Part shown: one piece after another, positions 19,182 to 26,932 of the stretch
Numbering within the stretch: the first letter of the stretch is position 1
How the letters are laid out: each line of letters opens with the position of its first letter
Origin: Chloroflexota bacterium
Lineage (GTDB): Bacteria; Chloroflexota; Anaerolineae; UBA2200
Length of the DNA: 62,488 nt
Assembly (NCBI GenBank): GCA_030607875.1
Contig: JAUWJD010000018.1
Coordinates: 1 to 62,488, forward strand
Direction of reading: 5' to 3'
Program-made: the position numbers and the translations under genes
Notes under the pieces: generated by a model
The model's input: only the letters and a program-made list of their open reading frames with translations
What the model was told of the DNA's origin: nothing
Databases searched by the model: none

Positions 19182-19382
19182 ATGCGAATCGAAAGAGATG
19201 CTCTTTATACGATAGAGGAAATCTCGGAGATGTTTGGCATTGGGAAGCGCACGGCACAGCGCATGGTCTATAGCGGTAAGGTGCCCGCCAGGAAACTGGC
19301 CAACAAACTCGTCATCCGTGGTGCAGACCTGCTGGACAACCTGCCCCTTTACACCCGACGCAGAAGGCGTCGTCCTCAATAG
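19182..19382 (+). CDS. Small MerR/excisionase-type helix-turn-helix protein
   Basis: A 66-aa protein made of one winged-helix DNA-binding domain: LYTIEEISEMFGIGKRTAQR is the helix-turn-helix, GKVPARKLANKLVIRG the wing, ending in a basic tail (six Arg in a row). There is no MerR effector or dimerisation helix. Size and layout match excisionase/HTH_17 proteins and Streptomyces BldC, which binds AT-rich direct repeats as head-to-tail multimers. ATG 19182 is preferred; an in-frame GTG at 19176 is possible. The gene lies about 70 bp after arrays of ~10-bp phased repeats that overlap its promoter, so autoregulation is plausible. No integrase lies nearby, which argues against a phage excisionase. 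Confidence 0.75.
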   Translation: MRIERDALYTIEEISEMFGIGKRTAQRMVYSGKVPARKLANKLVIRGADLLDNLPLYTRRRRRRPQ

Positions 19383-19477
19383 CGCACAGGCCCCTTGAAC
19401 AGTGCTGTTTGGCGGCAGGATACTGTCCTCGCTGGCTGCTGGTCTGTAGCTGAATCATGGCCACTACCATCAAGTAC

Positions 19478-19510
19478 AATCCCTTCTATGTCGCATAGAA
19501 GGGATTTCTG
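19478..19510 (+). terminator. Terminator after the HTH gene
   Basis: Perfect 13-bp stem AATCCCTTCTATG (19478-19490) with CATAGAAGGGATT (19494-19506), 3-nt loop, followed by TCTGTTGT. Confidence 0.7.
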
Positions 19511-19564
19511 TTGTGGGGGCGTCTGGGTGCTTCGGGTGGAGTGCCGCCGCCAGAACACGTTGAT

Positions 19565-19593
19565 TTGACAGGCATGTCTGATTGCCCTATACT
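19565..19593 (+). promoter_or_regulatory. Promoter of the tRNA-Ala / T-box / leuS unit
   Basis: TTGACA at 19565-19570, a 17-bp spacer and TATACT at 19588-19593, 13 bp before the first tRNA. No comparably good promoter is visible between here and leuS, so the two tRNAs and the leader are probably one transcript. Confidence 0.75.
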
Positions 19594-19606
19594 TACGTGC
19601 ACAAAC

Positions 19607-19679
19607 GGGGCTGTAGCTCAGTTGGGAGAGCGCATCAATCGCACTGATGAGGTCAGGGGTTCGAGTCCCCTCAGCTCCA
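19607..19679 (+). tRNA. tRNA-Ala (anticodon CGC)
   Basis: A complete 73-nt cloverleaf: acceptor GGGGCTG with CAGCTCC, D-arm GCTC..GAGC, anticodon stem CATCA/TGATG around loop ATCGCAC (anticodon CGC, codon GCG), T-arm AGGGG TTCGAGT CCCCT, discriminator A. The full CCA end is not encoded. Confidence 0.95.
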
Positions 19680-19896
19680 CCCTGAATAGAGCAAAGGCTG
19701 TGAACAGGAGTAGTAGGCTATCCCTGACAGAGAGTTGGGGCATGTCCAGGTGGGAGCCCGACGCAGGTGCCCGGAGGGAGCGCCACAAAAGCTGAACTCG
19801 CCTGAGAGCCTCCGTGGTGAAACTCTGATTGAGAGCAGTAGCTACAGACGCTTGGCGCCCGTTACCGCGCCCCAAAGTGGGTAGAGTTCCTATCGT

Positions 19897-19969
19897 GGGG
19901 ATGTAGCTCAGTTGGGAGAGCGCCTCAATGGCATTGAGGAGGCCAGGGGTTCGAGTCCCCTCATCTCCA
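19897..19969 (+). tRNA. tRNA-Ala (anticodon GGC), embedded in the leuS T-box leader
   Basis: A complete cloverleaf: acceptor GGGGATG with CATCTCC, anticodon stem CCTCA/TGAGG around loop ATGGCAT (anticodon GGC, codon GCC), T-arm identical to the tRNA at 19607. The flanking GT (19895-19896) can pair with the discriminator A and the next C, extending the acceptor helix by 2 bp, which could slow RNase P. Its position inside the leader is unusual. Confidence 0.93.
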
Positions 19970-20052
19970 CTACCACACTGGAGGCCAGGTCGTACAATGT
20001 TGAATTCTGGTGTCCAGTTTGGGTTCCCTGCCAATCAGGGTGGTACCACGGA

Positions 20053-20086
20053 GAGCACTTCGTCCCTGTACGGAGTGCTCTTTTTT
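20053..20086 (+). terminator. T-box-controlled terminator before leuS
   Basis: GAGCACT (20053-20059) pairs with AGTGCTC (20074-20080), with an inner CGT/ACG extension, followed by six T residues. CGTCCCT in the loop is the strand that alternatively pairs with AGGG of the T-box to form the antiterminator. Confidence 0.88.
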
Positions 20087-20132
20087 CGTCCCCCAGTTTG
20101 CAGCGGGGTGTTGGCGCAGTGATTTGGAGGTC

Positions 20133-22586
20133 ATGATGAAAAGAGACAAGTATCAACCACCAACGATTGAAGCAAAGTGGCAGAAGAAATGGGAAGCAGA
20201 TAGGTTGTACCATGCTGATGAGGACGATCCCCACCCCAAGTTCTACTGCCTGACCATGCTACCCTATACCTCGGGTGACCTGCACATTGGCCATTGGTAT
20301 GCTATGGCGCCATCAGATGTCAGAGCACGCTACATGCGCATGCAAGGTTACAACGTGATGTTTCCGATAGGGTTCGATGCTTTTGGCTTGCCGGCAGAGA
20401 ATGCTGCTATCCAGCATGGCATCCATCCCTACAAGTGGACGGCGGCCAACGTCGAACGCATGCGCGGGCAACTAAAGACCATGGGAGCCATGTGGGACTG
20501 GCGACGAGAGGCCGTGACTTGCGATCCGGACTACTACAGGTGGTCGCAATGGTTCTTCTTAAAGTTCTACGAGCATGGCCTGGCCTACCGTGCTATGTCG
20601 CCTGTAGATTGGTGCCCCAAGTGCAACACATCCCTGGCGCGAGAGCAGGTCTGGGGCGAAGACCGCCACTGCGAACGCTGCGGCACGCCGGTGATTAAGA
20701 AGGACCTGGAACAGTGGTTCTTCCGCATCACCCAGTACGCCGATGAACTGCTGGATTTCAGCAAGATCGACTGGCCGGAGCGTGTGGCGACCATGCAGAC
20801 AAACTGGATCGGCCGCAGCGAAGGCGTCAAGTTCGACCTGGGCATCAAAGGTTCGCCGAAGAGGATCCCGGTCTTTACCACACGCTCTGACACCGTCTTC
20901 GGCATGACCTTTGCTGTGCTGGCCCCGGAGCATCCGCTGGTGGACGAGCTGACCACGCCCGAACACCGTGCGGAGGTCGAAGCGTACAAGCTGAGAGCCC
21001 GGCGCCTGTCGGAGATTGACCGCCTGTCCACAGAAAGGGAGCGCGAAGGCGTCTTCATCGGCGCCTATGCCATCAACCCGATGAATGGCCAAGAGGTGCC
21101 CCTGTACGTCGCAGACTATGTGCTGATGACTTATGGCACTGGCGCCATCATGGGTGTTCCTGGCCATGACCAGCGGGATTCTGAATTCGCCCGGCGCCAT
21201 GGCTTGCCCATCCCGGTAGTCATTGCTCCGCCGAATTGGGACGGACAACCCCTGGAAGCTGCCTACGTCGGTGAGGGGACAATGGTCAACTCCGGACGCT
21301 TCAACGGTATGCCAAGTCCGGAGGGGTGGGAGGCCATAGCGGACGAGATGGAGGACAAGGGTATCGGACACCGCAAAGTGCAGTACCGCCTGCACGACTG
21401 GCTGATCTCACGGCAGCGCTACTGGGGTGCTCCAATCCCGGTGGTTTACTGCCAGGAATGTGGTATCGTGCCAGTGCCTGAAGATCAACTGCCTGTGCTG
21501 CTGCCAGAAGACGCCGAGTTCCTGCCCACCGGCGAGTCGCCTTTGAAATACCACGAGGGCTTCTTGAATACCACTTGCCCCAAGTGCGGCGGCCCAGCGA
21601 AGCGGGAGACCGATACGATGGACACGTTCATGTGCTCTTCGTGGTATCACATGCGTTATACCAGCCCCGGCTATGACAAAGGACCCTTCGATCCTGTACG
21701 CGGCAAGTACTGGCTGCCGGTGGATCAGTACACTGGTGGCATTGAACACGCAACGATGCACCTGATGTACACACGCTTCTTCACCAAAGCATGCCGGGAC
21801 ATCGGCATACTGGATCACGATGAGCCGATGCTGCGTCTGTTCAACCAGGGCATCATCCTGGGCGAAGACAACGAGAAGATGAGCAAATCGCGCGGCAACG
21901 TCGTGAACCCCGATGACTATGTGCAGTCGATGGGTGCAGACACGACCCGTGCCTACTTGATGTTCATTGGTCCCTGGGACGCTGGCGGCCCGTGGAGCAG
22001 CCGCGGCATCGAGGGCGTGCACCGCTTCCTGTACCGCGTCTGGGACGTAGTGACAGGCAAGCCGAAATCCTTCGAGGAGCAGCCTGCCGACAGTGAGATC
22101 GCAGCACTGCGACGCATTACGCACAAGACCATCCGCAAGGTCACTGATGATATGGAGTCCTTCCATTTCAATACCATGGTCGCTGCGCTGATGGAGTTCA
22201 ACAACTACTTGATGAAAGCCAAGCAGACACCGGTGGTGCAGTCGGATGCCTGGGACGAAGCTGTACACACACTGATTCTGCTGCTGGCTCCTACTGCGCC
22301 GCACATCGCTGAGGAGTTATGGGAGCGCATTGGCGGAGCGTATAGCGTGCACACCCAGCTTTGGCCGGAGTGGGATGAAGCTGCGGCGGCTGATGAAGTG
22401 ATCACCCTGGTGGTGCAGGTGAACGGCAAGTTGCGCGACCGTCTGTCTGTACCTGTAGGGATCGGTGAGGAAGATGCACGAGAGCTGGCGTTGGGCAGCT
22501 CGAAGGTGCAGCGCCACATTGCAGACAAGCGTGTGATCAAGATCATTTATGTGCCGGATCAACTGGTGAATATCGTCGTCAAGTAG
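20133..22586 (+). CDS. leuS: Leucyl-tRNA synthetase
   Basis: An 817-aa class Ia synthetase that charges tRNA-Leu. HIGH is intact as HIGH at residues 51-54 (GDLHIGHWY) and KMSKS at 582-586 (NEKMSKSRGN). The CP1 editing domain contains TRSDTVFGMTF and the GHDQRD motif. Zinc-ligand-like CxxC pairs occur in CPKCNTSL, CERCG and CPKCGG. The C-terminal anticodon-binding and LeuS-specific domains end in NIVVK. The start at 20133 follows TTGGAGG. Expression is controlled by the T-box terminator just upstream. Confidence 0.97.
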   Translation: MMKRDKYQPPTIEAKWQKKWEADRLYHADEDDPHPKFYCLTMLPYTSGDLHIGHWYAMAPSDVRARYMRMQGYNVMFPIGFDAFGLPAENAAIQHGIHPYKWTAANVERMRGQLKTMGAMWDWRREAVTCDPDYYRWSQWFFLKFYEHGLAYRAMSPVDWCPKCNTSLAREQVWGEDRHCERCGTPVIKKDLEQWFFRITQYADELLDFSKIDWPERVATMQTNWIGRSEGVKFDLGIKGSPKRIPVFTTRSDTVFGMTFAVLAPEHPLVDELTTPEHRAEVEAYKLRARRLSEIDRLSTEREREGVFIGAYAINPMNGQEVPLYVADYVLMTYGTGAIMGVPGHDQRDSEFARRHGLPIPVVIAPPNWDGQPLEAAYVGEGTMVNSGRFNGMPSPEGWEAIADEMEDKGIGHRKVQYRLHDWLISRQRYWGAPIPVVYCQECGIVPVPEDQLPVLLPEDAEFLPTGESPLKYHEGFLNTTCPKCGGPAKRETDTMDTFMCSSWYHMRYTSPGYDKGPFDPVRGKYWLPVDQYTGGIEHATMHLMYTRFFTKACRDIGILDHDEPMLRLFNQGIILGEDNEKMSKSRGNVVNPDDYVQSMGADTTRAYLMFIGPWDAGGPWSSRGIEGVHRFLYRVWDVVTGKPKSFEEQPADSEIAALRRITHKTIRKVTDDMESFHFNTMVAALMEFNNYLMKAKQTPVVQSDAWDEAVHTLILLLAPTAPHIAEELWERIGGAYSVHTQLWPEWDEAAAADEVITLVVQVNGKLRDRLSVPVGIGEEDARELALGSSKVQRHIADKRVIKIIYVPDQLVNIVVK

Positions 22587-22620
22587 GAGATTGCCCGCGC
22601 CCACGTGCGCGGAGTCTGAT

Positions 22621-22682
22621 CTCGGCCCCTATCACCAGAGGGTGAGGATCCTGTACGTAAACCATGAGAAGCTCGGGCCGAG
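22621..22682 (+). promoter_or_regulatory. Possible structured leader upstream of the asparaginase-like gene
   Basis: CTCGGCCC (22621-22628) can pair with GGGCCGAG (22675-22682) around an inner CACC/GGTG hairpin. No T-run follows. It could be a structured 5' UTR or a leuS processing hairpin; it matches no riboswitch I recognise. Confidence 0.3.
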
Positions 22683-22731
22683 GACTCGTCGCTGTGTCCT
22701 CTCACATGAATAATGGACAAAGGAGTCTGTT

Positions 22732-23646
22732 ATGAACAAAGTGAGTCTGATTGTTCACGGCGGAGCCTGGAACATCCCTGAGGAGCTGGAAGCAGATCAC
22801 GTCAAAGGAGTGCACCAGGCTGTAGCAGAAGTGTTCCCCAGGCTGCGGGATAGCCTTCCAGCCCTGGATGCGGTGGAGGCAGCGGTCAGGATTCTGGAGG
22901 ACGACCCCACCTTTGATGCCGGACGCGGCTCTCGTCTGAACGCTCGGGGAGAGATCGAACTGGACGCCATCATCATGGATGGGGCGTCGCTAAATCTTGG
23001 CGCCGTCGCAGCGATCCAGAGTGTCCTCCGCCCCATTACCGTAGCCCGCATGGTGATGGAGCGGACCGAACACTGCTTCCTCGTTGGTACAGGTGCGCAA
23101 GCTTTTACCCGTGAGATGGACGTGCCACAGCAGGAAGCCAGTGAGCTGCTGACGCCAAGGGAGCTGGCCCTTTACCAAGAGATTCAAAACGACCCCTCTT
23201 TCACCACGCGCCAGCCCTTTGAACCATCGCCAACGGGCACTGTCGGTGCGGTGGCAATGGATCAGTGGGGGAATCTGGCCGCGGCCACTTCCACAGGCGG
23301 TACACCGCGCAAACTACCAGGCCGGGTAGGTGATTCGCCATTGGTTGGGGCGGGCGCGTATGCTGACAATGCATGCGGCGCTGCCTCGGCAACGGGATGG
23401 GGCGAGGCGATCATGAAGGTCTTGCTGAGCAAAACCGCTTGCGACTTGCTCAAAGATCATCCGGCCATGGTGGCTGCTCAAATGGCTGTGGATTTTCTGC
23501 GGCGGCGGGTGCAGGGCCTGGGCGGGATCATCCTCATTAACCCATTGGGTAACTATGGTTTTGCACACAACACCACCAAGATGGCCTTTGCCTATGCGGA
23601 TTCGTCAGGCCAAGTTGTGGCGCGTATCCACGCGGGGCAGGTATGA
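22732..23646 (+). CDS. Isoaspartyl peptidase / L-asparaginase (Ntn hydrolase)
   Basis: A 304-aa plant-type asparaginase family protein. Family members are made as a precursor that self-cleaves before a Thr, which becomes the N-terminal nucleophile of the beta subunit; here this is Thr170 in TGTVGAVAMD. The substrate-binding segment GRVGDSPLVGAGAYAD and the upstream GRGSRLNARGEIELDA segment are present. It hydrolyses asparagine and/or isoaspartyl dipeptides from damaged proteins; which one cannot be read from sequence. RBS AAAGGAG lies 9 nt before ATG 22732. Confidence 0.93.
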   Translation: MNKVSLIVHGGAWNIPEELEADHVKGVHQAVAEVFPRLRDSLPALDAVEAAVRILEDDPTFDAGRGSRLNARGEIELDAIIMDGASLNLGAVAAIQSVLRPITVARMVMERTEHCFLVGTGAQAFTREMDVPQQEASELLTPRELALYQEIQNDPSFTTRQPFEPSPTGTVGAVAMDQWGNLAAATSTGGTPRKLPGRVGDSPLVGAGAYADNACGAASATGWGEAIMKVLLSKTACDLLKDHPAMVAAQMAVDFLRRRVQGLGGIILINPLGNYGFAHNTTKMAFAYADSSGQVVARIHAGQV

Positions 23647-23722
23647 GGAGTGGACGGAATCTCACTGTGACACACTTTGTTGGTCAAGGCTGATCCCAGC
23701 AGCGACAAGTGCCTGAGCTGAT

Positions 23723-23752
23723 TTGTGCATTGCTCGCCTCATACGGTATCAT
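23723..23752 (+). promoter_or_regulatory. Promoter of xseA, possibly giving a leaderless mRNA
   Basis: TTGTGC (23723-23728), an 18-bp spacer and TATCAT (23747-23752). The -10 ends 6 bp before the xseA ATG and no Shine-Dalgarno sequence is present. Confidence 0.5.
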
Positions 23753-23758
23753 TGCAAC

Positions 23759-24946
23759 ATGCAGGTTTATACCGTCAGCCAAATCACACAGTACATCATG
23801 GATCTGTTCGAAGTAGATCCTTTGCTCCAAGACCTGTGGGTGGAAGGGGAAGTTTCGAACTGCGTAGAGTCCGCCGCCGGACATATGTACTTCACCCTGA
23901 AAGATGCGCACGCTCAGTTAGGTTGTGTGCTCTGGCGTTCCCAGATTGCCTCGCTGGAGCATGTGCCAGCCGATGGCCATGCGGTGATGGCGCATGGCCA
24001 TGCCTCGGTGTATGAGCGACAGGGAAGGTATCAGCTCTACGTTGATCGAGTGCTGCCAGTGGGGGAAGGGGCGCTGTTCTTACAGTTACAGGCGCTCAAA
24101 GACAAGTTACAGCGAGAGGGCCTGTTCGCCACAGAGCGCAAACGTCCTCTGCCCCATTTTCCACGGTGGCTGGGTGTGGTGACCTCGCCCGTAAGCGCAG
24201 CAATACGCGATATCCTGCACGTCTTACAGCGGCGCTATCCTCTGGCGGGAGTGATTCTGGCTCCGACGCTGGTGCAGGGCGATGAAGCACCGCCGCAGAT
24301 CGTTGCTGCCATCGAAACACTGAACGCCCGTACGGATGTGGACGTAATCATCGTGGCCCGTGGCGGGGGCTCCCTGGAGGAGTTGTGGGCCTTTAACGAC
24401 GAACGCGTAGCTCGGGCCATCTTTGCTTCCAGGGTGCCGGTGGTCTCTGGGGTGGGCCACGAAACGGATTACACCATCGCCGATTTTGTGGCCGATGTGC
24501 GAGCGCCCACGCCGTCGGCTGCCGCTGAGGTAGCTGTGCCTGACCAGCAGGTGCTGCGTGACCAAATCGTGCAGTATCGTGATACCCTGTATCAGGGCAT
24601 GAAGCAAAACCTTGCCGAGAACCGCAGGAGGGCAGAGCATACCCTGACTCTGCTACACCGCTTTTCGCCACGACCTCTGCTGGATAGGTGGCGGCAGCAC
24701 GTGGATGAGCGCCGCCAGCGGATGTGGATGGTGCAGCGACATCATTTGGCGCTGCACCGAGAGCAGACGGCTGGCATGCAGCTCCGGCTACAGGCGCTGA
24801 GCCCAGAATCCATTTTGAACCGTGGCTACGCTGTCGTATCTCGTCGAGATACTGGCGCCGTGGTCAGGCGCACTGCTCACGTGGCCTCGGGGGATGCTAT
24901 CGATGTCCGCGTCAGCGATGGTCGTTTTACTGGCGTCGTTGACTGA
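23759..24946 (+). CDS. xseA: Exodeoxyribonuclease VII large subunit
   Basis: A 395-aa protein. The N-terminal OB-fold for single-stranded DNA begins at YTVSQITQYI and includes LWVEGEVSN and HMYFTLKD. The catalytic core includes GVVTSPVSAAIRDI, ARGGGSLEELWAFND and SGVGHETDYTIADFVADVRA. A coiled-coil region precedes the C-terminal GYAVV segment. With XseB it degrades single-stranded DNA to oligonucleotides in repair. ATG 23759 is preferred over an upstream in-frame start because it aligns with the family N-terminus. xseB follows after 12 bp. Confidence 0.96.
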   Translation: MQVYTVSQITQYIMDLFEVDPLLQDLWVEGEVSNCVESAAGHMYFTLKDAHAQLGCVLWRSQIASLEHVPADGHAVMAHGHASVYERQGRYQLYVDRVLPVGEGALFLQLQALKDKLQREGLFATERKRPLPHFPRWLGVVTSPVSAAIRDILHVLQRRYPLAGVILAPTLVQGDEAPPQIVAAIETLNARTDVDVIIVARGGGSLEELWAFNDERVARAIFASRVPVVSGVGHETDYTIADFVADVRAPTPSAAAEVAVPDQQVLRDQIVQYRDTLYQGMKQNLAENRRRAEHTLTLLHRFSPRPLLDRWRQHVDERRQRMWMVQRHHLALHREQTAGMQLRLQALSPESILNRGYAVVSRRDTGAVVRRTAHVASGDAIDVRVSDGRFTGVVD

Positions 24947-24958
24947 AGGAGAAAGCAC

Positions 24959-25195
24959 ATGGAAGAAACAACAGACCTGACTTTTGAGCAGGCATTTCAA
25001 CAGCTTGAGGAAATGGTGCAGAAACTGGAAGCCGGAGATCTACCCCTGGAGCAATCGTTGGCCCTGTTCGAACGCGGGATGCTCCTGGCCAAGCTGTGTG
25101 AGAGTAAACTGGACGAAGCGGAGCAGAAGGTGAACCAGATCACTGGTGTGGACAGCAAAGGCCCCATACTAGCACCGTTTGTCTCTAAGGAATAG
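24959..25195 (+). CDS. xseB: Exodeoxyribonuclease VII small subunit
   Basis: A 78-aa protein with the conserved core TFEQAFQQLEEMVQKLEAGD and the LPLEQSLALFERGM helix, both family hallmarks. It binds the coiled coil of XseA and is needed for exonuclease activity. AAGGAGAA lies 7 nt before the ATG. Its stop overlaps the ribosome-binding region of the next gene. Confidence 0.95.
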   Translation: MEETTDLTFEQAFQQLEEMVQKLEAGDLPLEQSLALFERGMLLAKLCESKLDEAEQKVNQITGVDSKGPILAPFVSKE

Positions 25196-25196
25196 C

Positions 25197-25640
25197 GTGG
25201 TCCTACGAGATTTGTTCCGTAATCATCATCTTCTGGTCGCAGGAGCATCCTGGTTAGCAGCTCAAGTTATCAAGCCGGTGCTGTACTGGATCACCAAGCG
25301 GAGCTGGGATTGGAGCTGGTTGTGGACCGCTGGCGGTATGCCGAGTTCGCACTCTGCAGCCGTATCCGCGCTGGCCACGGCGGTAGGCCTGAGCGAGGGC
25401 CTGGACTCGGCTGCCTTTGCCATCGCCTTGGTTACCGCAATCGTGGTCTTGTACGATGCCGCCGGGGTTAGACGCGCAACAAGCATACAGGCAAGGATAT
25501 TGAACCAAATACTGACAGAGTTGTTCAGTGGGCGTCCCATTGCCCAGACCCGCCTGCGAGAGCTGATTGGACACACGCCCTTTGAGGTGCTGGTAGGCGC
25601 GACGATGGGGGTCGGCATTGCGCTCCTTCTGTCTCCCTAA
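25197..25640 (+). CDS. Divergent PAP2-family membrane protein (DUF212)
   Basis: A 147-aa integral membrane protein. GGMPSSHSAAVSALATA contains the PSSH motif and YDAAGVRRA the downstream catalytic-like segment of the divergent PAP2 (DUF212/YuiD) family. RELIGHTPFEVLVGATMGV closes the protein. Family proteins are presumed acid phosphatase-like lipid phosphatases, but activity is not established. Start GTG 25197 is chosen because AAGG (25187-25190) precedes it, overlapping the xseB stop; an upstream TTG at 25179 is less likely. Confidence 0.85.
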   Translation: MVLRDLFRNHHLLVAGASWLAAQVIKPVLYWITKRSWDWSWLWTAGGMPSSHSAAVSALATAVGLSEGLDSAAFAIALVTAIVVLYDAAGVRRATSIQARILNQILTELFSGRPIAQTRLRELIGHTPFEVLVGATMGVGIALLLSP

Positions 25641-25713
25641 TGGTCTGGTCACCCTTCCACCATCAGGGCGTCGGTTTCGTTCAGGCCGCTGACACCCTTT
25701 TCCGTGGGCGTGT

Positions 25714-25742
25714 TTGACATGGAGTTCATTCTGGAGAATGAT
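25714..25742 (+). promoter_or_regulatory. Promoter of the threonine-degradation operon
   Basis: TTGACA at 25714-25719, a 17-bp spacer and AATGAT at 25737-25742, about 98 bp before the first gene. Confidence 0.6.
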
Positions 25743-25839
25743 ATGCTGCGAACAGGCTTTGGGTCTTTTTCGATCCTTGCGAACGCTTGATGGCAACAAG
25801 GGATGTTGTGATTCAAGATCGGCCAATGGAGGAACTACG

Positions 25840-26823
25840 ATGCAAAGAAGCAAGCCCAGGATCCTCGTCACCGGCGCTGTTGGCCAGATTGGCTCCGAGT
25901 TGACGCCAGCGCTCCGAGAGCGCTATGGCCATAATAACGTCGTGGCCGCTGGTCACAAGACCAAGCCCAGTGCGGCGCTGCGCGACTCTGGCCCCTTTGA
26001 GTTTATTGACGTGACCCAGCGGGAAACGATTGAGGCAGTGGTGGACAAGTATGACATTGATACGATCTGCCACCTGGCCGCTATCCTCTCGGCTGTTGGG
26101 GAACAGCACCCACAGTTGGCCTGGAACGTGAACATGAACGGGCTCTACAACATCCTGGAGGTAGCGCGAGAACGCGAGTTGGCGCGCGTTTTCTGTCCTA
26201 GTTCTATCGCTGCCTTCGGCCCCGAGACCCCGCGAGACAACACTCCACAGGAAACCGTCCTGCTGCCTCGCACCATGTACGGCGTCACCAAGGTCGCCGG
26301 CGAATTGCTGTGCAACTACTACTTCTGCCGCTTTGGCCTGGACGTGCGTGGCGTGCGCTACCCGGGCATCATCAGCAGCGAGACGCCGCCTGGTGGCGGC
26401 ACCACAGACTATGCGGTAGAGATCTTTTACGAAGCGATCAAATACAAGCGCTACAATTGCTTCCTGAAAGAGGACACGGTGTTGCCGATGATGTACATGC
26501 CGGACTGCATCAAAGCCACTATCGGCCTGATGGAAGCTGACCTTTCCTCTCTCACACGCCATGCCGATTACAACCTGGCGGCATTCAGTTTCTCCCCCAG
26601 CGAGCTGGTAGCCGAGATCAAAGAGCATATCCCCGATCTGGCCTGTAGCTATAATCCCGACTTCCGGCAACAAATCGCTGATTCCTGGCCTCGGAGCATC
26701 GACGACAGTGCGGCGCGGAGGGATTGGGGCTGGAAGCCGCAGTACAGCCTGGCAGCAATGGTGGCAGATATGCTGGAGAAACTGGGGAGGAAACACGCGG
26801 AGGGGAAGCTGCAATCCACGTGA
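25840..26823 (+). CDS. L-threonine 3-dehydrogenase, epimerase (SDR) type
   Basis: A 327-aa extended SDR. The N-terminal NAD motif is TGAVGQIGSEL and the catalytic pair Tyr147/Lys151 is in YGVTKVAGE, with Ser122 nearby. The RYPGIISSETPPGGGTTDYA segment is typical of the UDP-galactose-epimerase-like threonine dehydrogenases rather than sugar epimerases. Context supports this: the next gene is kbl, whose product takes the 2-amino-3-oxobutyrate made by threonine dehydrogenase. ATG 25840 follows GGAGGA. A sugar epimerase role is the alternative. Confidence 0.88.
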   Translation: MQRSKPRILVTGAVGQIGSELTPALRERYGHNNVVAAGHKTKPSAALRDSGPFEFIDVTQRETIEAVVDKYDIDTICHLAAILSAVGEQHPQLAWNVNMNGLYNILEVARERELARVFCPSSIAAFGPETPRDNTPQETVLLPRTMYGVTKVAGELLCNYYFCRFGLDVRGVRYPGIISSETPPGGGTTDYAVEIFYEAIKYKRYNCFLKEDTVLPMMYMPDCIKATIGLMEADLSSLTRHADYNLAAFSFSPSELVAEIKEHIPDLACSYNPDFRQQIADSWPRSIDDSAARRDWGWKPQYSLAAMVADMLEKLGRKHAEGKLQST

Positions 26824-26932
26824 AGCGCGAAACGTGATTGCTGGGCCTGCGATCACCACAGTGACGAGAGGTATCCAGGCGCACCAGTGAAGCTGTTGGC
26901 TGATAGCAAACTTGATTTAGGAGGAAAGAAGA

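Larger units (their letters stand above)
19697..20086 (+). promoter_or_regulatory. T-box riboswitch leader of leuS, interrupted by a tRNA-Ala gene
   Basis: Stem I landmarks in order: GGAGTAGTA (19707-19715), AGAGAG bulge (19729-19734), GGTGGGAGCCC apical part (19749-19759), then GAACTCGCCTGAGAGC with CTC (19797-19799) at the specifier position, a leucine codon. A stem II/III-like part with GCGCCCGTTACCGCGC follows (about 19855-19870). The T-box sequence AGGGTGGTACCACGG is at 20037-20051, with a UGGU bulge able to pair with an ACCA tRNA end, and then a terminator. Between the CGTTA block and the T-box sequence lies a complete tRNA-Ala (19897-19969). Uncharged tRNA-Leu should stabilise the antiterminator and turn leuS on. 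Confidence 0.88.

Noticed and set aside
19897..19969. The inner tRNA-Ala as a tRNA-like mimic or pseudogene
   Set aside because: All arms pair, the anticodon loop and T-loop are normal; it looks like a working tRNA.
23723..23758. Upstream extended start for xseA
   Set aside because: The extension lies over the predicted promoter and does not align with the family N-terminus.
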